NCBI GenBank assembly: GCA_934633985.1
Contig: CAKTYU010000009.1
Coordinates: 27,324-91,323 of the forward strand
Length of the DNA stretch: 64,000 bases
Direction of reading: 5' to 3'
Origin: an uncultured Clostridia bacterium
GTDB lineage: Bacteria; Bacillota; Clostridia; Christensenellales; CAG-138
The translations under genes were made by a program, and so were the position numbers. Positions within the stretch are counted from its first letter, which is position 1. Every line of letters begins with the position of its first letter. The notes below the pieces were generated by a model, which was not told the DNA's origin, made no database searches, and saw only the letters and a list, made by a program, of their open reading frames with translations. Positions 15,994 through 27,296 of this stretch are shown one piece after another.

Positions 15994-16659
15994 ATGGACT
16001 GGTATCCGCTTTACAATTCTCTTAGAATCGCCGCCATAAGCTGCGTGATGGTGTTCTTTGCGGGCATTTTCGCCGCCTATTACGTGGCGAAGCTGCCCCG
16101 CGCCGTAAAGGGCATACTGGACGTCATACTCACATTGCCCATGGTGCTTCCGCCGACGGTGGTGGGCTACTTCATACTCTTAGCCTTCGGCGCAAAGCGC
16201 CCGCTGGGCATATTCCTGGCACAGTACGGCGTAAAGTTCGTGATGACGTGGTATGGGGGGGTGCTGGCCGCCGCGGTGGTGGCCTTCCCGCTGATGTACC
16301 GTACCGCCCGGGGAGCCTTCGAGAGCTTTGACGACACCCTGGCGTATTCCGGACAGACCCTCGGCCTTTCAAACACCTATATTTTCTGGCGCATACGCAT
16401 GCCCTACTGCCGTCAGGGTATATTGGCGGGCACGGTGCTGGCCTTTGCGCGGGCGCTGGGCGAATACGGCGCCACAAGCATGCTCATAGGCTATACCCCC
16501 GGTCGCACCGCCACCATATCCACCACGGTATACCAGCTATGGCGCACCAACGACGAGGCGGGGGCCTTCTTCTGGGTGATGGTGAATCTGGGCATATCCG
16601 CCGTGGTGCTGCTGATAGTGAACATGCTGGAGCGCCGGACGAGGGGAGGTAGAGCATGA
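15994..16659 (+). CDS. modB: molybdate ABC transporter permease
   Basis: Membrane channel subunit, 221 residues, about five hydrophobic helices. Motifs: LPMVLPPTVVGYFIL, FESFDDTLAYSGQTLG and the permease loop FARALGEYGATSMLIG. It starts 3 bases after the modA stop and overlaps modC by 4 bases. Confidence 0.95.
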   Translation: MDWYPLYNSLRIAAISCVMVFFAGIFAAYYVAKLPRAVKGILDVILTLPMVLPPTVVGYFILLAFGAKRPLGIFLAQYGVKFVMTWYGGVLAAAVVAFPLMYRTARGAFESFDDTLAYSGQTLGLSNTYIFWRIRMPYCRQGILAGTVLAFARALGEYGATSMLIGYTPGRTATISTTVYQLWRTNDEAGAFFWVMVNLGISAVVLLIVNMLERRTRGGRA

Positions 16660-17696
16660 GCCTTAGGGTGGATATAAAAAAGCGGCTGGGCTCCTTCCGC
16701 CTTTCCGCCCAGATAGAGGTGGGGGAGGGGGTAACAGGCATACTGGGCTCCTCCGGCTGCGGCAAGAGCATGACGCTGAAGTGCATAGCGGGCATAGAGA
16801 GGCCGGACAGCGGATACATAGAGCTGGACGGAGAGGTGCTTTACGACAGCAAGAGGCGTATAGACCTTCACCCCCAGCAGCGCAGGGTGGGCTACCTTTT
16901 TCAAAATTACGCCCTGTTCCCAAACATGACGCTTAGGCAGAACATACTCTGCGGCCTGAAGAACCAGCCCGACAAGGCTGAGCGATTGAGGGAGGCGGAG
17001 GACATGATAGCCCTCATGGGGCTTCAGGGGCTGGAAAAGCACAGGCCCTGCCAGCTTTCCGGCGGGCAGCAGCAGAGGGCGGCGCTGGGCAGGATCCTCG
17101 TGAACAAGCCCAAGCTGCTCATGCTGGACGAGCCCTTCTCCGCGCTGGATACATACCTTCGGGAGCGGCTTCAGGCGGAGATGGGGGAGCTGCTCAAGGG
17201 CTACGGCGGCCCCGCCCTGCTTGTCACCCACAGCCGGGACGAGGCATACAGGCTTTGCCGCAGCATAGCCGTCATGGATAAGGGAAGCACCGCGCCCCCC
17301 CGCCCCACCAGGGAGCTGTTCGCAGACCCGCGCACCCTGGCCGCCGCCAGCCTTACCGGCTGCAAAAACATATCGCGGGCGGAAAAGCGTGGGGAAAGGG
17401 AGCTTTACGCCATAGACTGGGGCGTTTCCCTCGAAACCGCGGCGGAGCTGCACGACGGGCTTTGCGCCGTGGGCGTGCGTGCCCACGACATACGCGAGGA
17501 GGAGCGCCGCAACAGGTTTGAAATAGTCTGCGGCAGGCCCATGGAGGACCCCTTCGAGCTTATACAGCCCTTCGTATTCCCGCAGGGCGACGCGGGGAGC
17601 CCACTCTGGGCAAAGCTGCAAAGGCGGGAGCCCTACAGCCCCCCAAGGGAGATAGGCATAGCGCCGGACAAGGTGCTGCCGCTGTACGGGGAATAA
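16656..17696 (+). CDS. modC: molybdate ABC transporter ATP-binding protein
   Basis: Cytoplasmic ATPase, 346 residues. Walker A GSSGCGKSMT, Q-loop FQNYALF, signature LSGGQQQRAALGR, Walker B LLMLDEPFSALD, switch His in LVTHSRDEAY. A C-terminal extension of about 120 residues follows the ATPase; it is the position of the TOBE regulatory domain in ModC, but the fit here is weak. A hairpin with T-run at 17714-17750 follows and should terminate the operon. Confidence 0.94.
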   Translation: MSLRVDIKKRLGSFRLSAQIEVGEGVTGILGSSGCGKSMTLKCIAGIERPDSGYIELDGEVLYDSKRRIDLHPQQRRVGYLFQNYALFPNMTLRQNILCGLKNQPDKAERLREAEDMIALMGLQGLEKHRPCQLSGGQQQRAALGRILVNKPKLLMLDEPFSALDTYLRERLQAEMGELLKGYGGPALLVTHSRDEAYRLCRSIAVMDKGSTAPPRPTRELFADPRTLAAASLTGCKNISRAEKRGERELYAIDWGVSLETAAELHDGLCAVGVRAHDIREEERRNRFEIVCGRPMEDPFELIQPFVFPQGDAGSPLWAKLQRREPYSPPREIGIAPDKVLPLYGE

Positions 17697-17710
17697 GAGA
17701 AATAATATAA

Positions 17711-17896
17711 AAAACAAAGAGCCGGTGGACTAAGCCGACTCTTTGCTTTTTAGGGGGAGAAATCTTATGGATGGAGTTATTATCCTGCAGCGGTTTCCCT
17801 TCTGCGATTATTATAATACATTAAGATTGCGGCGGAAAAATGCCTAATTCATGTACGTTCGGTAAAGTAAGTATTAACAAACCGTGTACGGGGCAA
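17711..17896 (+). repeat. tandem repeat copy 1, with terminator hairpin
   Basis: First of two head-to-tail copies spaced 193 bases apart. Each starts with a terminator-like hairpin (CAAAGAGCCGG paired with CCGACTCTTTG here) and a T-rich run, then AGGGGGAGAAATCTTATGGA. In this copy the ATG opens a 26-codon frame that is not conserved in copy 2. The hairpin doubles as the modC terminator. Confidence 0.75.
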
Positions 17897-17903
17897 AAAA
17901 CGG

Positions 17904-18089
17904 AAAACAAAGAGCCGGTGGACTAAGCCGGCTCTTTGTTCTTAGGGGGGAGAAATCTTTATGGATGGAGTTACTGTCTGCAAGTTCTTTCCTTCTGTAA
18001 TTATTATATTACCAGCTAAATGTGGCGAGAAAATGCATAGCAGGTGTATAATCGGTAAAGGAAGTGTTAAGAAAAATTCCAAACGGGGC
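17904..18089 (+). repeat. tandem repeat copy 2
   Basis: Second copy, with a perfect CAAAGAGCCGG/CCGGCTCTTTG hairpin. Similarity to copy 1 is strongest in the hairpin and the following GGGGGAGAAATCTT-TATGGATGGAGTTA block, and weaker but traceable to GTGT-ACGGGGC at the end. Indels shift the frame between copies, so RNA or DNA structure rather than protein is likely conserved. It ends 3 bases before the stop of the minus-strand gene at 18092. Confidence 0.72.
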
Positions 18090-18091
18090 TT

Positions 18092-18448
18092 TTATCCCAA
18101 TATGGCGGCCTTGATCGCGGCGGCAAGCTCCGCCGGCGCCTCGCCCCGGGCTTCTGCCGCGCCCAGCGCCTCCGCCCATTCGGCGTTTTTTACCACGGCG
18201 GAGGGGAAGCCGCCCAGGAGCCTGTCCCGGTATTCCCGCCCCTGCGCCATGAACCGCCCGAAGTCCTCTATCCTTATGAGCCGCAGGGCGACCCCCTGCA
18301 CCGCAAGGTACAGGGCGGCCCTTTGGGCAAGCGCCTCGTCCGCAGCGTCGAATAGCAGCGCCCCGTCCCGCAGCCCCTCGTGCGGGTCGGATATTATATA
18401 CGCCCCCTTTAGCAGGTCCTCCCCGGGCGTGGTGTAGCAGCGATCCAT
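18092..18448 (-). CDS. small protein of unknown function
   Basis: 118 residues, not recognised. It has no signal peptide or membrane helix, is rich in Ala, Glu, Arg and Leu, and is probably alpha-helical. TAGGAGG lies 5 bases before its ATG. It follows gdhA on the same strand but a strong terminator separates them. Confidence 0.6.
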   Translation of the reverse strand: MDRCYTTPGEDLLKGAYIISDPHEGLRDGALLFDAADEALAQRAALYLAVQGVALRLIRIEDFGRFMAQGREYRDRLLGGFPSAVVKNAEWAEALGAAEARGEAPAELAAAIKAAILG

Positions 18449-18471
18449 AAAAACCTCCTAATACGGCGTGT

Positions 18472-18509
18472 AAAAAAATCGGAGAGGCGGAAATATCCGC
18501 TTCTCCGAT
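18472..18509 (-). terminator. terminator after gdhA
   Basis: On the minus strand a 14-bp stem (18509-18496 with 18491-18478, one mismatch) is followed by seven T residues. It lies 15 bases after the gdhA stop. Confidence 0.88.
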
Positions 18510-18524
18510 AGCTTGATACTTAAA

Positions 18525-19871
18525 TCAGACGAGGCCCTGAGCCATCATGGCGTCAGCAACCTTCTTGAAGCCGGCGATGTTGGCGCCCGCTACCAGGTTG
18601 TAGCCCAGACCGCACTCCTCGGCAGCCTTTGCAGAGGCGGCGTGAATGTTGGTCATGATGTGATGGAGCTGAGCGTCTACCTCCTCGGCCTTCCATGCGA
18701 GGCGCTCGGAGTTCTGGCTCATTTCCAGACCGGAGGTGGCTACGCCGCCGGCGTTGACGGCCTTGGAGGGAGCTACTACGAGATTCTTGCCCATCAGGAA
18801 GAACAGAGCCTCGTTGGTGGTAGGCATGTTGGCAACCTCGATGTAGTACTTGGTGCCGTTGGCGAGTATCTGCTCGGCCTCGGGCATGCCGATCTCATTC
18901 TGATATGCGGCGGGCATGCAGATATCGCCCTTGACCTCCCAGGACTTCTTGCCGGGGACGAACTTTACGCCGAACTTATCGGCATAGTCCTGAGCCCTGT
19001 TGCGGCCGGAGGCGCGCATCTCGAGCATGTAGTCCAGCTTTTCCTTGGTGCAGATACCGTCGGGATCGTAGCAGTAGCCGTCGGGGCCGGAAAGGGTGAC
19101 GACCTTTGCGCCCAGCTGGGAGGCCTTGGTGGCGATGCCCCAGGCCACGTTGCCGAAGCCGGACATTATGATGGTCTTGCCCTCGATGGTGTCATGCTCA
19201 TGCTTGAGGACCTCGCATACATAGTAGATAGCGCCGAAGCCGGTAGCCTCGGGACGGATCAGGGAGCCGCCGTAGCTGAGGCCCTTGCCGGTGAGGACGC
19301 CGTTCTCGTAAGCGCCGCGAATACGCTTATACTGGCCGAAGAGATAGCCTATCTCGCGGCCGCCTACGCCGATATCGCCGGCGGGAACGTCGATGTTGGG
19401 GCCGATGTGACGATAGAGCTCGGTCATATAGGCCTGGCAGAAGCGCATGATCTCCGCGTCGGTCTTGCCGTTGGGATCAAAGTCGGAGCCGCCCTTGCCG
19501 CCGCCCATGGGCAGGGAGGTCAGGCTGTTCTTGAAGGTCTGCTCAAAGCCTAAGAACTTCATAACGGAGAGGTTTACGTGGGAAGCGAAGCGCAGGCCGC
19601 CCTTGTAGGGGCCGATGGCGCTGTTGAACTGTACGCGGTAGCCGCGGTTTACGTTTACCTTACCGGCATCGTCTACCCAAACCACGCGGAACTCGATAGT
19701 GCGCTCAGGCTCTACGAGGCGCTCAAGAAGGCCAGCCTTCTCGTATTCGGGGTGCTGCTCGATGACGGTCTCAAGAGAACGAAGAACTTCTTCTACGGTC
19801 TGAATAAATTCTTTCTCGTTGCCGTCGCGCTTTTTGCACTTTTCGATCACGGACTCGATGTAAGCGTTCAT
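18525..19871 (-). CDS. gdhA: glutamate dehydrogenase (probably NADP-specific)
   Basis: Interconverts 2-oxoglutarate plus ammonium and glutamate. 448 residues, typical of the hexameric bacterial enzyme. Motifs: GPYKGGLRFASHVNLSVMKF, the catalytic-lysine region PMGGGKGGSDFDP, GPNIDVPAGDIGVGGREIGY and the dinucleotide-binding GFGNVAWG. GGAGG lies 10 bases before the ATG. Codon choice is less ATA-rich than the local norm, consistent with high expression. A leader hairpin (CCCCGC/GCGGGG at 19927-19911) sits about 40 bases upstream. Confidence 0.96.
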   Translation of the reverse strand: MNAYIESVIEKCKKRDGNEKEFIQTVEEVLRSLETVIEQHPEYEKAGLLERLVEPERTIEFRVVWVDDAGKVNVNRGYRVQFNSAIGPYKGGLRFASHVNLSVMKFLGFEQTFKNSLTSLPMGGGKGGSDFDPNGKTDAEIMRFCQAYMTELYRHIGPNIDVPAGDIGVGGREIGYLFGQYKRIRGAYENGVLTGKGLSYGGSLIRPEATGFGAIYYVCEVLKHEHDTIEGKTIIMSGFGNVAWGIATKASQLGAKVVTLSGPDGYCYDPDGICTKEKLDYMLEMRASGRNRAQDYADKFGVKFVPGKKSWEVKGDICMPAAYQNEIGMPEAEQILANGTKYYIEVANMPTTNEALFFLMGKNLVVAPSKAVNAGGVATSGLEMSQNSERLAWKAEEVDAQLHHIMTNIHAASAKAAEECGLGYNLVAGANIAGFKKVADAMMAQGLV

Positions 19872-20101
19872 TAAATTGTTACCTCCACGATTTATTAAAT
19901 TACTTATTTGCCCCGCTAAGCGCGGGGAAATTTATATTCTAAAATGAACACAGTAAAGCCGGCGGACAGCTTCCTCCGCCTGACTTAATAATAATTCCCG
20001 CGGCCCGGAATGTCAACATTATAAAGTAATAAATAGATGCGGTATAAACAAATTAAATAAAGTTTTAGCGTTAAAAATATAACGCGCGCCGGATAAAAGC
20101 A

Positions 20102-20132
20102 GCGTCCCCCGGCGCGGCGCGGCGGGGGACGC
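20102..20132 (-). terminator. GC-rich hairpin after glnN
   Basis: A 10-bp stem GCGTCCCCCG/CGGGGGACGC lies 15 bases beyond the glnN stop. The following minus-strand bases (TGCTTTTATCC) make a short, poor T-run, so it is probably but not certainly a terminator. The rest of 19,872-20,147 is AT-rich leader with no gene visible. Confidence 0.6.
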
Positions 20133-20147
20133 AGTACATGGCGTAAT

Positions 20148-22226
20148 TTAGAGATTGAAAAGAAGCTCCTCATAGCCGGGGAAGGGCCAGCATTCCCTGG
20201 CGGTGATGACCTCTAAGGAGTCCGCCGCCTCCCGGAGCGAGGCCATGGCGGGGAGCAGGCTGTCGCGGCAGTATTCCGCTGCGCCTACGTTGTCCCTTGG
20301 GGTGGCGGCTATGGCGTCGAACAGGCCGCCTATGCGCTTGTGCAGGGCGTTCACCCCGGCGGAGAGGCCCTTGAGCAGCGCGTATTCCGCTTCGTTTGGC
20401 ACGCCGAGCCTGTCCTTGGCGGAGACCGCCTCGGCTATCCTGCTCTCATAGCCTATCACCGCGGGGAGTATGCTGCGCTGCGCCATGCTCAGCATGGTGT
20501 TGGCCTCTATGCGAATGAGCTTTGTGTAGTTTTCCAGGGAAATGTCGTACCTTGAGCGCATTTCCCGCTCGCTGTATATGCCCCATTTGGTAAAGAGGGC
20601 GATGTTCTTTTCGCTTATGAAGCGGTGCATGGCGTCCACGGTGGTGGGCAGGTTGGCAAGGCCGCGGCTTTCCGCCTCCTTTACCCATTCCTCGCTGTAA
20701 TTGTTGCCGTTGTACAGTATGCGCTTGTGGCCGCGCATGGTGCGGCGTATTATCCTGAAGGCCTCGCGGCGGAAATCCTCCGCCCCCTCAAGGCGCTCCG
20801 CAAATTCCGAAAGGGCCTCCGCCACTATGGTGTTTATGACGGTGTTTACGTCGGCTATGCTCTGGCTGCTGCCCAGCATGCGGAATTCGAACTTGTTGCC
20901 GGTGAAGGCGAAGGGGGAGGTGCGGTTGCGGTCGGTGGTGTCTATGCGCAGCCTTGGCACGGTGCATACCCCGCTTTCCAGGATCCTGTCGCCCTCCTCC
21001 TCGTATTCCTCCTTGTGCTCTATGGAGGTGAGCAGGTCGTACAGGGTGTCCCCAAGGAATATCGAGACTATCGCCGGGGGCGCCTCGAAGCCGCCCAGGC
21101 GGCAGTCGTTGCTGGCGGCGGCGCAGCATATCCTAAGCAGGTCCTGATGCTCGTCCACGGCCTTGATAATGGCGGCTAAGAAGAGCAAAAACTGGAGGTT
21201 GTCCTTGGGGGATTTGCCGGGGGCCAGCAGGTTCATGCCGGTATCTGTGGAGAGCGACCAGTTGTTGTGCTTGCCGGAGCCGTTCAGCCCGGCGAAGGGC
21301 TTTTCGTGCAGCAGGCACACCATGCCGTGGCGGAGGGCCGTCCTCTTGATTATCTCCATCACAAGCTGGTTGTGGTCCGTGGCGGTGTTGGAGTCGGTAA
21401 ATACCGGCGCAAGCTCATACTGGCCGGGGGCTACCTCCTTGTGCTCCGTCTTGGCGAACACGCCCAGCTGCCAAAGCTCCGTGTCCAGATCCCGCATGAA
21501 ATAGCTCACCCGCGGGGATATGGCGCCGTAGTAGTGGTCGTCCATCTCCTGCCCCTTTGGGGACCTTGCGCCGAAGAGCGTGCGGGAGCACAGCACCAGA
21601 TCCGGCCGCTTGTCATATAGTGACTTTTCCACCAGGAAATACTCCTGCTCCGCGCCGGAGGTGGAGATGGCCTTTTTTACGTCGCCGTGGCCGAAGAGCC
21701 TGAGTATGCGGAGGCACTCCCGGTTGATAAGGTCCATGGAGCGCAGCAGGGGGGTCTTTTTGTCTAGCGCGTCCCCGCTGTATGAAAAGAACAGGGTGGG
21801 TATGCAGAGGGTAGCGTCCTTTATGAAGGCGTGGCTGGTGGGGTCCCATGCGGTGTAGCCCCGGGCCTCGAAGGTGGGCCTTAGGCCGCCTGAGGGGAAG
21901 CTGGAGGCGTCCGGCTCGCTCATTATGAGCTCCTTGCCGGAAAACTCGATTATGGCGCTGCCGTCCCGCCCGCAGCCTAAGAAGCCCTCGTGCTTCTCCG
22001 CGGTCACGCCGGTCAGCGGCTGGAACCAGTGGGTGTAGTGGGTGGCGCCCTTTTCCAGCGCCCATGACTTCATGGCGTCCGCCACCGCGTTCGCCACGTT
22101 TATATCCAGCGGCTCGCCGGAGCGTATGGCCTCCTTGAGGGCGGCGTAAGCCTCGCCGCTCATGCGCTCCGACATGGCGCGGTCGCTGAACACCAGCTCG
22201 CCGAAGCTTTCAGTCAGATTGTCCAT
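20148..22226 (-). CDS. glnN: glutamine synthetase type III
   Basis: Makes glutamine from glutamate, ammonium and ATP. 692 residues, the usual size of GSIII, much longer than type I. Motifs: GAEQEYFLVEK (metal site), NKFEFRMLGSSQSIAD and GLNGSGKHNNWSLSTDTGMNLL. It ends in a helical domain typical of the class. GGGGA precedes the ATG. With gdhA downstream on the same strand this is an ammonium assimilation pair, though each has its own termination signals. Confidence 0.95.
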   Translation of the reverse strand: MDNLTESFGELVFSDRAMSERMSGEAYAALKEAIRSGEPLDINVANAVADAMKSWALEKGATHYTHWFQPLTGVTAEKHEGFLGCGRDGSAIIEFSGKELIMSEPDASSFPSGGLRPTFEARGYTAWDPTSHAFIKDATLCIPTLFFSYSGDALDKKTPLLRSMDLINRECLRILRLFGHGDVKKAISTSGAEQEYFLVEKSLYDKRPDLVLCSRTLFGARSPKGQEMDDHYYGAISPRVSYFMRDLDTELWQLGVFAKTEHKEVAPGQYELAPVFTDSNTATDHNQLVMEIIKRTALRHGMVCLLHEKPFAGLNGSGKHNNWSLSTDTGMNLLAPGKSPKDNLQFLLFLAAIIKAVDEHQDLLRICCAAASNDCRLGGFEAPPAIVSIFLGDTLYDLLTSIEHKEEYEEEGDRILESGVCTVPRLRIDTTDRNRTSPFAFTGNKFEFRMLGSSQSIADVNTVINTIVAEALSEFAERLEGAEDFRREAFRIIRRTMRGHKRILYNGNNYSEEWVKEAESRGLANLPTTVDAMHRFISEKNIALFTKWGIYSEREMRSRYDISLENYTKLIRIEANTMLSMAQRSILPAVIGYESRIAEAVSAKDRLGVPNEAEYALLKGLSAGVNALHKRIGGLFDAIAATPRDNVGAAEYCRDSLLPAMASLREAADSLEVITARECWPFPGYEELLFNL

Positions 22227-22352
22227 AATAATTCCCCGCTATATAATAAAAATTTATTGCAAAAACAGCAAAACTATAATGTTTTAGTCTATATTCACGC
22301 AGGATAAAAGTCAAATAAAAAATGCCGCGCAGGCGGCGATTTTCTGCTTCGG

Positions 22353-23105
22353 CTATATCAGCAGGCCACGGAGCTTGTATACGGCTACCGCTATGCTTTC
22401 CCGCATGTAGTTGTTGAGCTTGGTGTACCATACGTCCTTTGCGCCATAGCCCTCAGCTTCAATGCCGTTCATTATGGCTACCCTCCCCGCCCGGTAAACG
22501 TGAAAGTTGGTGGTGACGAAGGCTAAGGAAGCGCCGGGGAAGCGCTCGTCAAGTATCGCCTTGGAGAATTTGAAGTTTTCCCATGTGCTGGTGGACTTAT
22601 CCTCCGTTATTATGCGGCCTTCGTCTACGCCGTGGGCTGCAAGGTACCGCTTCATGGCCTCCGCCTCGCTTATGTTTTCCCCGTCCCCCTTGCCGCCGGA
22701 TACTATCACCGCGGTATTGGGGCTTTGCTGGAGGTATTCAAGCGCCGCGTCCAGCCTGAGCTTCAGCGTGAGGGATACCCGTTCCCCCCGCACGGCGCAG
22801 CCCAGCACTATCAGCACGTCCCTGCCGTGCTCCGCCTTTTTGTGGGCGGCGGAGCCCAGCATGGCCCCCATGCAGAAAAAGAACACCAAGGCCGCCGAGT
22901 AGCAGGCTATTATGACGGCCTTTATCACATGCCCCGCGGGGGTGCGGAACCACTGCATGAAAAAGCCCCTGAACAGGCCTATTAGCAGCAGCGGCACGCC
23001 CATTATTGCGGGGAGCGCCGTGCCGAGGTTGCCGTTGCATACCGTGGAGAGCCATAGCGTATCCAGCGTCATAAGCCCGCCGGCTATTATGAGAAGGTAG
23101 TACAT
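22353..23105 (-). CDS. YdcF/DUF218-family membrane protein
   Basis: 250 residues. Three hydrophobic N-terminal segments (MYYLLIIAGGLM; ALPAIMGVPLLLIGLF; VIIACYSAALVFFFCMGAML) are followed by a DUF218 domain: VLIVLGCAVRGERVSLTL, AVIVSGGKGDGENISEAEAM, TEDKSTSTWENFKFSK and VTTNFHVYRAG. The family includes SanA/ElyC-like proteins implicated in envelope functions; the reaction is unknown. I chose ATG 23105 because GGAGGC lies just upstream; the frame is open further. Confidence 0.88.
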   Translation of the reverse strand: MYYLLIIAGGLMTLDTLWLSTVCNGNLGTALPAIMGVPLLLIGLFRGFFMQWFRTPAGHVIKAVIIACYSAALVFFFCMGAMLGSAAHKKAEHGRDVLIVLGCAVRGERVSLTLKLRLDAALEYLQQSPNTAVIVSGGKGDGENISEAEAMKRYLAAHGVDEGRIITEDKSTSTWENFKFSKAILDERFPGASLAFVTTNFHVYRAGRVAIMNGIEAEGYGAKDVWYTKLNNYMRESIAVAVYKLRGLLI

Positions 23106-23217
23106 ATATCGCGCCTCCGCAAAGATAATAGATCGAATATACCTCAAATATATCATACAATCGCCCGGAGCAAAATAAAACAAACTGTAAAAGCACGGCA
23201 AAAAGAATGGGCCTTAT

Positions 23218-23246
23218 TTGTAATGAAGCGCGGTTTATGCTATACT
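23218..23246 (+). promoter_or_regulatory. promoter of secA
   Basis: TTGTAA (23218-23223), 17 bases, TATACT (23241-23246), with a TG extended -10 at 23238-23239. Transcription would start about 50 bases before the secA ATG. Confidence 0.7.
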
Positions 23247-23304
23247 ACGTTGGTATATAATTAAAAGTATAATGCCCTCTTTGCGGGGCTTACGGAGGAA
23301 AGTA

Positions 23305-26055
<2,751 letters not shown>

Positions 26056-26111
26056 GCCTTAGCGCGCTATAAAAATATTATCAAGGAAAAATCGAAAGGA
26101 TGTGAGAAGAA

Positions 26112-27213
26112 GTGATCCAGTTGGAGGAAAGCAGGCAGCAGCTTGCGGCGATGCAGGAAACACTTGAAAAGGCAGGTGAATCCCTTTGACGTCGCGGGGT
26201 TAGCGGCTGAAAAGGAGGAGCTGGAAAAGAAAATGGGCGCCCCGGACTTCTGGGACGACATAGAGGCGGCGAACAAGGCCAACCAGCGCATGAAGACCAT
26301 CTCCGCAAAGCTGGAAAAGTACAACAGGCTCAAGGGCCTGCTGGAGGACGCCGAGGTGATGGCGGACATGGCGGAGGAGGGCGACGACCAGGAGATGGCG
26401 GACGAGCTGATAAGGGATATGCCCCAGCTTGAAAGCAAGGTGGAGGCGCTCAAGCTCGAAACGCTGCTCAAGGGCCCATACGACAGGCTGAACGCGGTGC
26501 TGTCGCTGCACGCGGGGGCGGGCGGCACGGAGGCCCAGGATTGGGTATCCATACTTTACAGAATGTACACCCGGTACTGCGAGGGCAAGGGCTGGACCGT
26601 CAAGGAGCTGGACTATCTGGCGGGGGACGAGGCGGGCATAAAGTCCGTCACCTTCGAGGTGGAGGGCGACAACGCCTACGGCTACCTGAAGGCCGAAAAG
26701 GGCGTACACAGGCTGGTGCGCATATCCCCCTTCGACGCCTTCGGCAAGCGGCACACCTCCTTTGCCTCGCTGGACGTGACCCCCATATTCGAGGAGGACA
26801 CCGGCGAGATAGAGATAAACCCCGATGACATACGCATAGACACCTACCGCTCCGGCGGCGCGGGCGGGCAGAACGTGAACAAGGTAAGCTCTGCCATCCG
26901 CATAACGCACTTCCCCACCGGCATAGTGGTACAGTGCCAGAACGAGCGCAGCCAGCTCCACAATAAGGATATGGCCATGCGCATACTTAAGGGCAAGCTG
27001 CTGGAGCTTGCGGAGCGGGAGCGCCTTGAGCACATGGCGGAGATAAAGGGCGAAATGAAGAAGATAGAGTGGGGCAGCCAGATACGCTCCTACGTATTCC
27101 AGCCCTATACTCTGGTGAAGGATCACCGTACCGGCGTCGAGGTGGGCAACATACAGTCCGTCATAGACGGCGACCTGGACGTATTTATCAATGCGTTTCT
27201 CGTGCAGCTATAA
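26112..27213 (+). CDS. prfB: peptide chain release factor 2, with programmed +1 frameshift
   Basis: Releases nascent chains at UGA and UAA. Translation starts at GTG 26112 (MIQLEESRQQLAA..., the usual RF2 start), reads 25 codons to an in-frame UGA at 26187-26189, and continues after a +1 shift at 26188 to give about 366 residues, the normal length. Downstream motifs are the SPF codon-recognition region (VRISPFDAFGKRHTS) and the peptidyl-hydrolysis GGQ loop (SGGAGGQNVNKV). The two frames join within one family-typical protein, so this is autoregulation, not a mutation. Confidence 0.95.
26171..26190 (+). promoter_or_regulatory. RF2 frameshift site
   Basis: CTT-TGA-C at 26184-26190 is the conserved slippery leucine codon, UGA stop and C context. 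AGGCAGGTG at 26170-26178 is a purine-rich Shine-Dalgarno-like stimulator, somewhat further from the shift site than the textbook AGGGGG. Low RF2 would favour the shift. Confidence 0.93.
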
Positions 27214-27225
27214 ATAACGACAATA

Positions 27226-27254
27226 ATGCGCCGCGGCCCAACGCCGCGGCGCAT
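27226..27254 (+). terminator. terminator after prfB
   Basis: An 11-bp perfect stem (27226-27236 with 27244-27254) 12 bases after the prfB stop, followed by agcttttgc, a short T-run. Another minus-strand gene converges from the right. Confidence 0.7.
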
Positions 27255-27296
27255 AGCTTTTGCAAAAAATAACCCTCGGCCGGTTAGCCGAAACGC

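Noticed and set aside
17961..18437. 158-codon plus-strand frame starting in tandem repeat copy 2
   Set aside because: The frame is not kept in copy 1 and most of it lies antisense to the gene at 18092-18448.
18513..19553. 346-codon open frame opposite gdhA
   Set aside because: It mirrors gdhA codon by codon, has no ribosome-binding site and no family similarity; long antisense frames are expected from this codon usage.
26112..26190. prfB as a frameshifted pseudogene
   Set aside because: The in-frame UGA sits exactly at the conserved CTT-TGA-C recoding site and both parts match RF2.
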